From: Nodularia sp. (in: cyanobacteria)
GTDB taxonomy: Bacteria > Cyanobacteriota > Cyanobacteriia > Cyanobacteriales > Nostocaceae
Assembly: GCA_007692755.1 (NCBI GenBank)
Contig: REBL01000188.1
Location: forward strand, 1-33,562
Length of the DNA: 33,562 nucleotides
Reading direction: 5' to 3'
Shown: in pieces, positions 8,473-17,251 of the stretch
Layout: the number at the start of each line of letters is the position of its first letter
Position numbering within the stretch: the stretch's first letter is position 1
Program-made: the position numbers and the translations under genes
The notes under the pieces: model-generated
The model's database searches: none
What the model was told of the DNA's origin: nothing
What the model saw: the letters and a program-made list of their open reading frames with translations, nothing else

Positions 8473-9258
8473 TTGTTTGCCCTCAACCCTGTAACTGACT
8501 TGATCACAGATAAACTATCTAAACCCCAGTTGTTCAAAGGTATTGCCCTTTTTACACCAGGAGGAGATTTAATTTACTGCATCGACCCTAACAAGCAGGG
8601 TCGATGGCATTTACATTTGTGTGCTGTTTTGCAGGAAATCTTGGACTTACCAGAACCGCCACATTTTCTCGTGCCTTGTTATACTGCAACTATTGACCAC
8701 TGGTTAGATCCACAGACGCATCAAGTCCGAACTTTTGCAGAAGCTTATCCGGCTGTGATTCGGCATCAGGCTGTACTGAACGCGATTTTTGGCACGGAGT
8801 TAGTTTGGCAAACCGCACCTTGGCAGGAGGGTTTGTGCGATCGCATGGTATTAAGTACTTATCGCTCGACTTTTCCCCAACTTTGGGAAGACCATGATTT
8901 GATTGTGGATTTGGACTGTTCGCAATCGAAACCAAAGTATTATCCACCTGTCATACCTACGCAAAAGTTACAGTTACAAGCAGAGTGTTATGTTTTACGT
9001 TTGTTTGTGGCTGGACATAGTGCCAACACTGAGCGAATTCTGCAAAATCTGCATGGACTTTTAGAGCGATCGCTGGGATATCCTTACACTATGAAGGTGA
9101 TTGATGTGTTGACGAATCCCGAACAGGCGGAAATTGATCAAGTTTCAGCAACTCCCACTCTGGTTAAGGTTTGGCCGCAACCGATTCGGCGCATTGTTGG
9201 GGATATTGATAATGTCGATAAACTTTTACAGATGTTAGGCGCTACCGAAAAAATTTAA
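8473..9258 (+). CDS. KaiB-like domain protein with novel N-terminal domain
   Basis: 261-aa protein in two parts. Residues ~1-165 (FKGIALFTPGGDLIYCIDPNKQ; VPCYTATIDHWLDPQT) are an unrecognised domain. Residues ~171-261 match the KaiB/SasA-N thioredoxin-like fold: YVLRLFVAGHSANTERIL, YPYTMKVIDVLTNPEQAE, the ATPTLVKVWPQPIRRIVGD segment including the cis-proline, then VDKLLQMLG. In true KaiB this domain binds KaiC or output kinases. A partner here is not known, and the tie to the clock is inference from fold. The start is TTG 8473: an in-frame TGA at 8467-8469 blocks upstream extension and no ATG lies early in the frame. A TGGAGG at 8443-8448 is too far away to be an ideal ribosome site. Position 36 bp after the pilT-type gene suggests joint expression. 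Confidence 0.8.
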   Translation: MFALNPVTDLITDKLSKPQLFKGIALFTPGGDLIYCIDPNKQGRWHLHLCAVLQEILDLPEPPHFLVPCYTATIDHWLDPQTHQVRTFAEAYPAVIRHQAVLNAIFGTELVWQTAPWQEGLCDRMVLSTYRSTFPQLWEDHDLIVDLDCSQSKPKYYPPVIPTQKLQLQAECYVLRLFVAGHSANTERILQNLHGLLERSLGYPYTMKVIDVLTNPEQAEIDQVSATPTLVKVWPQPIRRIVGDIDNVDKLLQMLGATEKI

Positions 9259-9271
9259 TATAACTCTTGTG

Positions 9272-9292
9272 GGGTGGGCATCTTGCCCGCCC
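9272..9292. repeat. Interspersed GC-rich hairpin (GGGTGGGC/GCCCGCCC)
   Basis: 8-bp stem with one G-T wobble and a 5-nt loop ATCTT, ~13 bp after the KaiB-like gene. This 'GTGGGCATCTTGCCCGCC' unit is a common interspersed cyanobacterial repeat. It lacks a T-tract but may still help 3'-end formation. Confidence 0.65.
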
Positions 9293-9462
9293 TCATTCTG
9301 CAAGTCATATCATGTCCATTTAAACACTTATAATTAAACGTAGATTGGGTTGAAGAACCTACAGAATAATCCAACATCGAAAATCCTGGTTTAGTTTGAA
9401 TTTCACCACCTTCAAGCCAACCTGCAAATAATTTTATGTTTCCATATTCATAAAAGAACGCT

Positions 9463-12105
9463 ATGAATTCACCTGATACCGAGGATTATCAATATCAATT
9501 TGGTGGTAGTCTTCCTGCTAATGCACCTAGCTACGTGACACGCCAAGCCGATGCAGATTTGTATCAGGCTGTGAAAGCTGGAGAATTTTGTTTTGTCCTC
9601 AACTCGCGACAAATGGGCAAATCCAGTTTGCGTGTCCGCACAATGCAATGTTTACAAGGTGAAGGTGTTGCTTGTGTATCTATTGATTTAACTGCAATTG
9701 GGACATCAGAGATTACATCTGAACAATGGTATGCGGGAATTATTGATACTATTGCTGATTCTGAAAGTTTAAACTTAGGTGAGCAGTTTGATTTAGATGA
9801 GTTATGGTCAGAAAATTCTCGCCTTTCCGACGTGCAGATTTTTGGAACATTTATTGATAAATTATTAAAATTAATTTCTACACAGATAGTTATTTTTATA
9901 GATGAAATTGATAGTGTTCTCAGTTTAACATTTCCGGTTGATGATTTTTTTGCTTTAATTCGAGCTTTTTTTAATCAACGAGTTGACAATCCAGAATATC
10001 AACGCATTACTTTTGTGCTTTTGGGAGTAGCTACCCCTTCCGATTTAATTCGAGATAAAAAGCGCACTCCTTTTAATATTGGCACAGGAATTGAATTAAC
10101 AGGATTTGAATTTAAAGAAGCTTTACCATTAATAAATGGCTTTTTTGGACAAACTAGCAACCCGGAAGCTGTATTAAAAGCAATTTTAGATTGGACAGGA
10201 GGACAGCCATTTTTGACTCAGAAAATTTGTGCATTTGTCCGTCAATCTAAAACTGCAATTCCCCCAGGTGAAGAAGCTGCTTTTGTAGAGAATTTAGTCA
10301 GAAGTAGAGTAATTGAAAATTGGGAATCTCAAGATGAACCAGAGCATTTTAGAACAATTCAGAACAGAATTTTAAAAAAAGATGAACAGAAAGCAGCATA
10401 CTTATTAGATTTATATCAGCAAGTATGGCATTCAGGTGGAATTGATATTGATAGTAGTGTTGAACAAAGTGATTTACAGTTAGCGGGAATAGTTGTAAAC
10501 AAGAATAATAAACTAAAGGTTTATAATCGGATTTATCAAACCATTTTTGACAACTTATGGATTGATAAAACTTTAGCGAATTTGCGTCCTTATGCCGATA
10601 ATTATCGTCAGTGGATATTATCAGGAAAGCAGGATGAGTCTCGGTTATTGAGAGGAAATGCTTTAGTAGAAGCGGAAAGTTGGGCGAAGGATAAAAGTTT
10701 AGGCTTTCAAGATAAAGAATTTATAGCAGCTAGTCGTAAACGAGAACGAGAAGAGGAACTAGCAGCAGCAGAAAGACAGGCAGAATTAGAAAGGGAAAGG
10801 AAAGAAAGGGAAGCAGCAGAAAAAGCAAGGCAAATTGAAGCTGAGGCTAAACAGGAAGCTGAAAAGCAATTGGTAACTGCCAAAAAAAGAATGCGTTTTG
10901 GAGTTATCGTTCTATTTATTACTTTAGGTGTATCTGTAATAGTGGCATCTATAGCTGTTAATAAAGCAGAAACTGCTAACAGAAAGACCAATGAACTAAA
11001 TAACTCTATTGCTAAAGTTAGAGAATTATCGGCAGTGGCTTCTCAATTGCAACAAAAAGGGAAAACAAACGAAGCTAATCAGTCTTTAAATATTGCAGGG
11101 TTGGTTTTGCAAGATAAAATTAAGAATCCCCAACTAAAAGAGGCTTTATTAGATAGTGCGCTGGTTTTAGGATATCAATACCAAGCTGATACAGAAAATG
11201 AAGACAATAGAACAGAGGATTTAAAAAATGCTGAGAATAATTTTAATATAAGTATAGGAGAATTATCAAAGATAGAAAATAAAATTGAAAAAAATATCGA
11301 TAATTTAGCTACTTTAGTTTATATTAACTATGTTAAAAGTCAATTAAAAGAACACTCAAATAAATCTAAATCTGTGGCAGATTACAAAAAAGCATTTGAT
11401 TATATTAAGAGTCTAAAATCTCAGTTTAAATCTCATGTTGATTTATTTACCTTAGACTTAAATATTCTCTACAATGGCAATGCTGATATTGTGGCTTTGC
11501 TTTATCGTCAACTGAAGGAATTAGACGAATCTAATCCAGATTATGCTCAATCTTTAAAGGAGCATTTATTGAATGAATTAGACTATTTGATGCAGCAACA
11601 TCGATGGAGGGAAGCAGATGTAAAAAATTACGAATTTATTCTCTATTCAGCCGGAAGAGAAAGAGAAAGTTTTTTAGAATTAACTCATATAAAAAACTTT
11701 AATTGTGGTGATTTTAAAAAACTGGATACACTTTGGGTAAATAACTCCAAGGGGCATTTTGGCTACAGTGTCCAGAAAGAAATCTATTTGGCTAGTGGCA
11801 ATTCTCTCGATTTTGATTGGGAAAAGGGAGAATTTGTAACCTGGAACCAGGAGATATATGGTAATGACTTTGCTAAAAGGTATAATGACTTTGCTAAAAA
11901 GGTGGGATGGCAAGTGAAGGGTCAGTGGAGAAGATATGATCAATTACCCATGAACCTCAGAAAAGTGGATAAATCATTTGAGAGATATGAAGAATTACCC
12001 ATGAACCTCAGAAAAAAGGAGAAATCATTGAGGGGAGAACTTCCGGTCTTCGGGAACTTTAAACCGGCTACCTCCTTTCTTCTTGCAGAGACTTGTAAAG
12101 TGTAA
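9463..12105 (+). CDS. AAA-like (STAND-type) NTPase with membrane segment and C-terminal GUN4 domain
   Basis: 880-aa multidomain protein. Residues ~10-330 are an AAA-like (AAA_35) NTPase: [20 protein letters not shown]-loop variant [11 protein letters not shown] at ~48-58, [14 protein letters not shown] (Walker B), [20 protein letters not shown]. Residues ~425-480 are an E/K/A/R-rich coiled coil. Residues ~484-506 form one transmembrane helix ([21 protein letters not shown]). A ~200-aa helical region follows. Residues ~705-875 match GUN4: [54 protein letters not shown], and [12 protein letters not shown]4 domains bind porphyrins and assist Mg-chelatase; fused copies are probably sensors, which is inference. 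Two in-frame microduplications lie inside the GUN4 part. Codons are AT-rich, more so than in neighbouring genes, hinting at an accessory gene. The ribosome site is weak. Confidence 0.85.
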   Translation: MNSPDTEDYQYQFGGSLPANAPSYVTRQADADLYQAVKAGEFCFVLNSRQMGKSSLRVRTMQCLQGEGVACVSIDLTAIGTSEITSEQWYAGIIDTIADSESLNLGEQFDLDELWSENSRLSDVQIFGTFIDKLLKLISTQIVIFIDEIDSVLSLTFPVDDFFALIRAFFNQRVDNPEYQRITFVLLGVATPSDLIRDKKRTPFNIGTGIELTGFEFKEALPLINGFFGQTSNPEAVLKAILDWTGGQPFLTQKICAFVRQSKTAIPPGEEAAFVENLVRSRVIENWESQDEPEHFRTIQNRILKKDEQKAAYLLDLYQQVWHSGGIDIDSSVEQSDLQLAGIVVNKNNKLKVYNRIYQTIFDNLWIDKTLANLRPYADNYRQWILSGKQDESRLLRGNALVEAESWAKDKSLGFQDKEFIAASRKREREEELAAAERQAELERERKEREAAEKARQIEAEAKQEAEKQLVTAKKRMRFGVIVLFITLGVSVIVASIAVNKAETANRKTNELNNSIAKVRELSAVASQLQQKGKTNEANQSLNIAGLVLQDKIKNPQLKEALLDSALVLGYQYQADTENEDNRTEDLKNAENNFNISIGELSKIENKIEKNIDNLATLVYINYVKSQLKEHSNKSKSVADYKKAFDYIKSLKSQFKSHVDLFTLDLNILYNGNADIVALLYRQLKELDESNPDYAQSLKEHLLNELDYLMQQHRWREADVKNYEFILYSAGRERESFLELTHIKNFNCGDFKKLDTLWVNNSKGHFGYSVQKEIYLASGNSLDFDWEKGEFVTWNQEIYGNDFAKRYNDFAKKVGWQVKGQWRRYDQLPMNLRKVDKSFERYEELPMNLRKKEKSLRGELPVFGNFKPATSFLLAETCKV
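11863..11904 (+). repeat. 21-bp tandem duplication ([14 protein letters not shown])
   Basis: AATGACTTTGCTAAAA recurs with a 21-bp period, giving two 7-residue copies within the GUN4 domain, a few codons upstream of the 51-bp duplication. Confidence 0.85.
11932..12033 (+). repeat. 51-bp tandem duplication in the GUN4 coding region
   Basis: 11932-11982 and 11983-12033 are diverged copies with a 51-bp period. Both begin AGATATGA and share TTACCCATGAACCTCAGAAA. They encode [17 protein letters not shown] and [17 protein letters not shown], duplicating the conserved 'Y..L..NL' motif near the end of the GUN4 domain. Confidence 0.9.
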
Positions 12106-12258
12106 CAGATAAGGCTTTTAAAATATTGTAAAGATTTATTTAAGGGACAATTAGAACGGAAGAATAAGGTTTTCATCGATTCCATACCTGGCACCATCTC
12201 TCGCAGGGATTCACTTCACAGAAAAAGAAAAAACCAAAGAGAGATAGAGAAAAACAGC

Positions 12259-12388
12259 TAAGTAAGTCGGCACGATAAAACCAATGTATATTGAGTTTTG
12301 TAAACCCTGTTAAATGACCTATTGATCAGGCATTGATTGAATTTACATTTTGTTATATGGCTATAAATTTTCCCGCCGACTTACTTAA
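12259..12388. mobile_element. Candidate MITE (~130 bp) with TAAGTAAGTCGGC terminal inverted repeats
   Basis: TAAGTAAGTCGGC at the left end is matched by GCCGACTTACTTA at the right (perfect 13-nt inverted repeats), enclosing ~100 bp of AT-rich non-coding DNA. TTAA/CTAA-like sequence at the borders could be part of a target duplication. The size and lack of coding capacity fit a miniature inverted-repeat element; the parent family is not identified. Confidence 0.6.
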
Positions 12389-12607
12389 TTTAAAGTCTTA
12401 AACATTACCAAAAATCAGCAAATACCTTCAAAAAAGAGCTTTTTAGCCATAAATAGAGACATTGCTCCTATCTTCACCTCAAATCATTGACTGTTATTTC
12501 TAATAATCGTCCCTGCAACTTGCGAATTGTAACAATTAACAAAAATAAACTTCTCAGCCACATCAACAAGTTCTGGATTACTTGCCTCCCAACTAATAAA
12601 TGTATTC

Positions 12608-12684
12608 TGTCATTGCGAATGGAGCAAAGCGGAATGAAGCAATCGCAAAGACTCTTGGATTGCTTCGCTTCGCTCGCAATGACA
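12608..12684. repeat. Inverted-repeat element TGTCATTGCGA...TCGCAATGACA
   Basis: 11-nt perfect terminal inverted repeats (12608-12618 and 12674-12684) surround an inner pair GAAGCAATC (12636-12644)/GATTGCTTC (12658-12666). This 'GTCATTGCGA ... GAAGCAATC' palindrome family is widespread in bacterial genomes as an intergenic repeat. It could form a long hairpin. Confidence 0.8.
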
Positions 12685-12892
12685 TATTAGATTTAATTAT
12701 TCTTCCCAACGCCTACCTACGTCGGTGCTGTGAAAAGGGTTTTCCCAAAAATGTCCTGTACGGTTCAAAATTAACTTAAATTCGCGGTTATTGCACCGAG
12801 TAGTTACGTGATAGCTGTATCCTAGTTTTAAGTCGCGCTGTGGTCGTGGCATAAAAAGAACTTGTTATCCTGTAATTATCCCCATACCATCT

Positions 12893-14761
12893 ATGCCTTT
12901 TAACATTTTTTCTAAAACCCCAAAACCTGAACCTCCAGAGATGACTGGTTTGATCAAAATATCGGGATGTGACAACCCGAAGCGGTGCGGGGATATCATT
13001 TTTATTCATGGTTTAGGTGGTAACGCACGAGGAACTTGGCATCCAGAAGAACGACAAGACGATGATAATTTCTGGTTAACGTGGCTTGCACAAGAACGAC
13101 CAGATTTAGGTATTTGGTCTTTCGGTTATAACGCTGAAGCCTTTGAGTGGAAAGGTTCAACAATGCCACTTTTTGACCGGGCTAGTAATTTACAAGCATA
13201 TTTAGAAGTTAATCATATTGGTAACTACCCAATAATTTTTATCGTTCATAGTATGGGTGGATTATTAATCAAAGAAATGCTGCGTAATGCTCAGACATTC
13301 CAAAAAACAGCAGTTATTGAACAGACAAAAGGCATTGTATTTCTCTCCACTCCTCACACTGGTTCCCATCTCGCTAACTTAGTCGATAAAATTAGTATTG
13401 TGGCACGAACCACTGTTAGCGTTGATGAACTGAAAGCACATCTTCCACAACTACGTCAACTGAATGAGTGGTATCGGCAAAATGTTGATTATTTGCAAAT
13501 CGCGACAAAAGTTTATTTTGAAACAAGACCCACTAAAGGTTTTTTAGTTGTAGACCCAGATAGTGCTAACCCAGCCATCAAAGATGTCCAACCAACCCCT
13601 ACAGATGATGACCATATTTCTATCACCAAGCCAAAATCAACAAATAATTTAGTTTACATGGGAGTTAGTCAGTTTATTCAGCAAACCCTAACTAATCTAA
13701 TTATTGTTGAACAACCAACACCAACAATAAAAGAGAATAAATCTTCAATAATTTGTGAAAATCCTGATGGTCAAGTTCCTCTGAAATCACCCTTTTATAT
13801 TGAGCGTCCAGAAGATGAAAGAAAATGTTATGAATCCATCCTCCAACCTGGGGCATTAATTCGCATCAAAGCCCCGCAGAAGATGGGCAAAACTTCCTTA
13901 ATCAGTCGCATTTTCGACCATAGTAAACAAAAAGGCTATCACACGGTTTCGCTGAATTTATGGAGTAAAGAAAATTTTACTGATCTCAATAAATTTTTGC
14001 AGGGGTTTTGTGCAATTCTCAGTGATAAATTAGAGCTAGAAGAACAAATAGATAAATATTGGAGCAAACGATTACCCAGTCAAATTAACTGTACGAATTA
14101 TTTAAAAAAATACTTATTAAAAAATATTGATGCTCCAGTAGTATTAGGCTTAGATGATATTGACCAAATTTTCCCATATACCGAAATTGCCCAAGCATTT
14201 TTTGCTCTTCTGCGAACTTGGCACGAAAACGGTAAAAACGAAGAAATTTGGCAAAAGTTACGTTTAGTAATTGCTCATTCTCAAGAAGTATATATTTCTT
14301 TAAATGTCAATCAATCTCCGTTTAATGTGGGTTTATCTGTGGAAATAGGAGAGTTCAACGCCACACAAATCAAAGAATTAGTCGAACGACATAAATTAAA
14401 TTGGTCAGATACACAAATCGAGCAATTAAGGGGAATGGTTGATGGTCATCCTTATTTATTAAGAACTGCACTTTATCAAATTGCCACAGGTAATTTAACT
14501 TTAGAACAATTTCTGAAAGTTGCTCCCACAGACGAGGGATTATATAGAGGCTTTTTACGTCCCTATCTTTCCCTGCTGGAAGAAGATGAATCGTTAAAAA
14601 GAGCAATGCAAAAAGTGATTAATAGTGATATTCCTGTTCAGTTAGAATCTGCACAAAGTTTTAAATTACGCAGTCTGGGCTTAATTGAATTTAAAGGAAA
14701 TAAAGTTCAATGTCCTTGTAATTTATATCGCCTTTATTTTCGAGAACGCCTATCACAATAA
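12893..14761 (+). CDS. Alpha/beta-hydrolase fused to AAA-like (STAND-type) NTPase
   Basis: 622-aa protein with an N-terminal lipase/esterase-like domain (~30-275). Signatures are FIHGLGGNARGTWHP (oxyanion loop), FIVHSMGGLL (nucleophile serine in G/H-x-S-x-G) and DDDHISITKP, which likely carries the catalytic histidine. Residues ~290-620 form an AAA-like domain of the same class as the GUN4 gene upstream: VPLKSPFYIERPEDE, LIRIKAPQKMGKTSLISRIF (P-loop at ~326-335), APVVLGLDDIDQIF (Walker B). It probably uses nucleotide binding to gate the hydrolase; the substrate (lipid, protein or peptidyl ester) is unknown. No signal peptide or membrane helix is visible, so it is cytoplasmic. Such effector-NTPase fusions resemble NACHT/STAND immune or signalling proteins; a defence role is inference. 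ATG 12893 lacks a strong ribosome site. Confidence 0.85.
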   Translation: MPFNIFSKTPKPEPPEMTGLIKISGCDNPKRCGDIIFIHGLGGNARGTWHPEERQDDDNFWLTWLAQERPDLGIWSFGYNAEAFEWKGSTMPLFDRASNLQAYLEVNHIGNYPIIFIVHSMGGLLIKEMLRNAQTFQKTAVIEQTKGIVFLSTPHTGSHLANLVDKISIVARTTVSVDELKAHLPQLRQLNEWYRQNVDYLQIATKVYFETRPTKGFLVVDPDSANPAIKDVQPTPTDDDHISITKPKSTNNLVYMGVSQFIQQTLTNLIIVEQPTPTIKENKSSIICENPDGQVPLKSPFYIERPEDERKCYESILQPGALIRIKAPQKMGKTSLISRIFDHSKQKGYHTVSLNLWSKENFTDLNKFLQGFCAILSDKLELEEQIDKYWSKRLPSQINCTNYLKKYLLKNIDAPVVLGLDDIDQIFPYTEIAQAFFALLRTWHENGKNEEIWQKLRLVIAHSQEVYISLNVNQSPFNVGLSVEIGEFNATQIKELVERHKLNWSDTQIEQLRGMVDGHPYLLRTALYQIATGNLTLEQFLKVAPTDEGLYRGFLRPYLSLLEEDESLKRAMQKVINSDIPVQLESAQSFKLRSLGLIEFKGNKVQCPCNLYRLYFRERLSQ

Positions 14762-14806
14762 TGCACATAACTTGAGAGGATTTTGTTAATTTGTAAAGTT
14801 TAGCGA

Positions 14807-14895
14807 AGACCCCTCTCCAAACCTCTCCCCCACAGGGAGAGAGGCTTTGAAACCCCCATTCCCTTGTAGGGAAGGGGGGCTAGGGGGGTTAGGTT
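14807..14895. repeat. Interspersed C/G-rich double-hairpin repeat between convergent genes
   Basis: Two adjacent hairpins, CTCTCCC/GGGAGAG and CCCCC-TTCCC/GGGAA-GGGGG, lie between the converging hydrolase/AAA gene and the prolyl oligopeptidase gene. This CCCCTCTCC/GGGGGTTAGG-type repeat is common in cyanobacterial intergenic DNA and may serve as a bidirectional transcript end. Confidence 0.65.
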
Positions 14896-14938
14896 TTTGA
14901 GGTTTTTATGTTAGCAATAAGACTTTTCAAATATCCTT

Positions 14939-16990
14939 TTAATTACAAACTACGTCCAAAGTTTGCACCAAAAAAGCCCACTTATCTGCCGCTTCTTCAA
15001 TAATTTTCGCCGTAGGTTTACCCGCCCCATGTCCCGCCTTCGTCTCAATTCTAATTAACACTGGTGCATCACCAGCTTGATGGGCTTGCAAAGTTGCGGC
15101 AAATTTGAAACTATGAGCAGGGACAACACGATCATCATGGTCAGCGGTGGTAATTAAAGTTGCTGGGTAGGCTGTCCCTGGTTTGAGGTTATGCAGTGGG
15201 GAATAACTATAAAGTGTTTGAAATTCCTCTGGGTTATCTGGGGAACCATATTCGGGAACCCACGCCCAGCCAATGGTAAATTTATGGAATCGTAACATAT
15301 CCATCACACCGACAGCCGGCAAAGCTGCACCAAATAACTCCGGACGCTGAGTCATACAAGCACCCACCAGTAAACCGCCATTACTTCCACCTGCGATCGC
15401 TAACTTTGCAGGTCGTGTATAGTTATGATTAATTAACCACTCAGCCGCTGCGATAAAATCATCAAAGACGTTCTGTTTTTTCTCCTTCATCCCGGCTTGA
15501 TGCCATTCTTCGCCATACTCCCCACCACCGCGTATATTCGGCAAAGCATAAACACCCCCCATTTCCATCCATACCAACGTACTCACAGAAAAATGTGGTG
15601 TAATTGAGGCATTAAAACCACCGTAAGCATAAAGGTAAGTGGGATTCTTGCCATCTAATTGCATCCCCTTTTTATGAGTAATAAACATTGGCACTTGAGT
15701 ACCATCTTTACTGCTGTAAAAGATTTGTTTTGTCTCATAATCATCAGGATTAAAATCTACCTGTGACTGCCGGAAAAGTTCACTTTCACCTGTTACCATG
15801 TTGTAACGATAAATAGTTCCTGGTGTAGTGAAGCTGGTAAAACTATAAAAGGTTTCAGTATCATCACGCTTGCCAGCAAAACCACCTGCTGAACCAAGTC
15901 CAGGTAATTCTACCTCACGCACTAATGCCCCATTCAGGTCAAAAATCTTAATTTGGCTACGTGCATCTTGGAGGAAGTCAACAACAAATTGATTATTCAG
16001 GATGTTGGCACTTTCCAAAGTCGCCACAGATTGAGGAATAATTTCTTGCCAAGTTTCTTGAGACGGATTTTTGATATCAATGGAAATTAATCTGCCTCGT
16101 GGAGCATTTAAATCTGTACGGAAATAAAAGATATGATCATCATTTTCAATAAAACTATAGTCAGCTTCAAACTGGTTAATCAGTTCTACAACTTCAGCAT
16201 TGGGATTAGTTAAATCTTTGTAGAAAACTAAATTTTTGGCATCAGTTCCCAGCCAAACCGAAATAATCAAATAATTTCCATCTTCAGTGACATTGCCACT
16301 AAAACCCCATTCTTTCTGGTCATCACGATGGTAAATTAAAATATCTTCAGATTGGGAAGTACCCAATTGATGATAATAAAGTTTCTGATAATAATTGACA
16401 TCTTCTAATTTAGTTTTTTCATTTGGTTCATCATAACGACTATAGAAAAAACCTTGATTATCTTTTGTCCAAGATGCGCCAGAAAACTTAATCCATTTTA
16501 AATGGTCTTCTAGGTCTTCGCCTGTTTCCACATCACGAACTTTCCACTCTTGCCAATCGGAACCAGAGCTAGATAAACCATAAGCTAAAAGTTGACCATT
16601 TTCACTAATGGCTAATCCTGAAAGGGCAATAGTGCCATCTGTTGAGAGTTGATTCGGGTTGAGTAATACTCTCGGTTCAGCGTCGAGAGTTTTAAGAGTG
16701 TAGAGGACGCTTTGGTTTTGCAGTCCATCATTTTTGAAATAAAAGTAGTTATTACCTTCTTTAAATGGGATGCCATATTTTTCATAATCCCACAGTTTCG
16801 TTAGGCGTTGCTTAATTTTTTCCCTAGCAGGAATTTCATTTAAGTAAGCAAAAGTAATTTGATTTTCTGCTTCAATCCAGCTTCGGGTTTCTGCGGAGTC
16901 GGGGTCTTCTAACCAACGGTAAGGATCTGCAACTACAGTCCCGTGGTAGTTATCAACTTGATCACTTCTGTTGCTAATTGGGTAAGTCAT
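14939..16990 (-). CDS. Prolyl oligopeptidase (S9A family)
   Basis: Cytoplasmic serine peptidase that cleaves short peptides after proline. The 683-aa length is typical. The N terminus has DQVDNYHGTVVADPYRWLED, followed by the seven-bladed propeller (~70-400), then the alpha/beta-hydrolase catalytic domain. The triad is visible: Ser ~536 in AGGSNGGLLVG, Asp in TTADHDDRVVP, and His in KAGHGAGKPT. No signal peptide is present. It is a single gene: the upstream neighbour (hmpE) is also on the minus strand, but 261 bp of repeat-containing DNA lies between them. No frameshift or missing residue was noted. Confidence 0.94.
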   Translation of the reverse strand: MTYPISNRSDQVDNYHGTVVADPYRWLEDPDSAETRSWIEAENQITFAYLNEIPAREKIKQRLTKLWDYEKYGIPFKEGNNYFYFKNDGLQNQSVLYTLKTLDAEPRVLLNPNQLSTDGTIALSGLAISENGQLLAYGLSSSGSDWQEWKVRDVETGEDLEDHLKWIKFSGASWTKDNQGFFYSRYDEPNEKTKLEDVNYYQKLYYHQLGTSQSEDILIYHRDDQKEWGFSGNVTEDGNYLIISVWLGTDAKNLVFYKDLTNPNAEVVELINQFEADYSFIENDDHIFYFRTDLNAPRGRLISIDIKNPSQETWQEIIPQSVATLESANILNNQFVVDFLQDARSQIKIFDLNGALVREVELPGLGSAGGFAGKRDDTETFYSFTSFTTPGTIYRYNMVTGESELFRQSQVDFNPDDYETKQIFYSSKDGTQVPMFITHKKGMQLDGKNPTYLYAYGGFNASITPHFSVSTLVWMEMGGVYALPNIRGGGEYGEEWHQAGMKEKKQNVFDDFIAAAEWLINHNYTRPAKLAIAGGSNGGLLVGACMTQRPELFGAALPAVGVMDMLRFHKFTIGWAWVPEYGSPDNPEEFQTLYSYSPLHNLKPGTAYPATLITTADHDDRVVPAHSFKFAATLQAHQAGDAPVLIRIETKAGHGAGKPTAKIIEEAADKWAFLVQTLDVVCN

Positions 16991-17173
16991 AAAGAATGAA
17001 AAGTTAAAGATTAAAAATGTGTAAATTTATTCAACCCAAGTCTATATGCGGTTTTGGTACACGCTAGCTTGGTTCAAAATACCTTTTAATATCCTACAAA
17101 AATAAAATTCTTTTTGAAGCTTAGACTGGAACAGTAAAGTCAAACAGGAGTTTCAACTGTTACCTACTACAAA

Positions 17174-17207
17174 CGGTGCGTTGCGCTGCGCGACAACACA
17201 CCCTACG
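17174..17207. repeat. Interspersed 'GGTGCGTT...AACACACCCTAC' hairpin repeat
   Basis: GGTGCGTT (17175-17182) pairs with AACACACC (17195-17202) with one mismatch around a GCGCTGCGCGAC loop. This unit is a common cyanobacterial interspersed repeat, located between hmpE and the prolyl oligopeptidase gene. Confidence 0.7.
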
Positions 17208-17251
17208 AAGAATTTACATTCCTTCATATACATTGAAGTTTTCTCACTGAT

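Larger units (their letters stand above)
12106..12892. other. Repeat-rich intergenic region between two AAA-like genes
   Basis: 787 bp with no convincing gene. It holds a candidate MITE (12259-12388), a second inverted-repeat element (12608-12684) and otherwise AT-rich sequence. A 67-codon frame at 12487-12690 runs through the second repeat and is judged spurious. The promoter of the downstream hydrolase/AAA gene should lie after ~12700, but no clear -10/-35 pair is asserted. Confidence 0.6.

Noticed and set aside
9255-9450. Minus-strand open frame in the gap before the AAA-GUN4 gene with a protein-like translation (KLFAGWLEGGEIQTKPGFSM)
   Set aside because: No start codon with a ribosome site, and the end runs through the common GGGTGGGC/GCCCGCCC repeat. 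It may be debris of an old gene, but cannot be supported as a gene.
12487-12690. 67-codon plus-strand frame between the two AAA-like genes
   Set aside because: Its last third is encoded by the GTCATTGCGA inverted repeat; no homology signal and no ribosome site.
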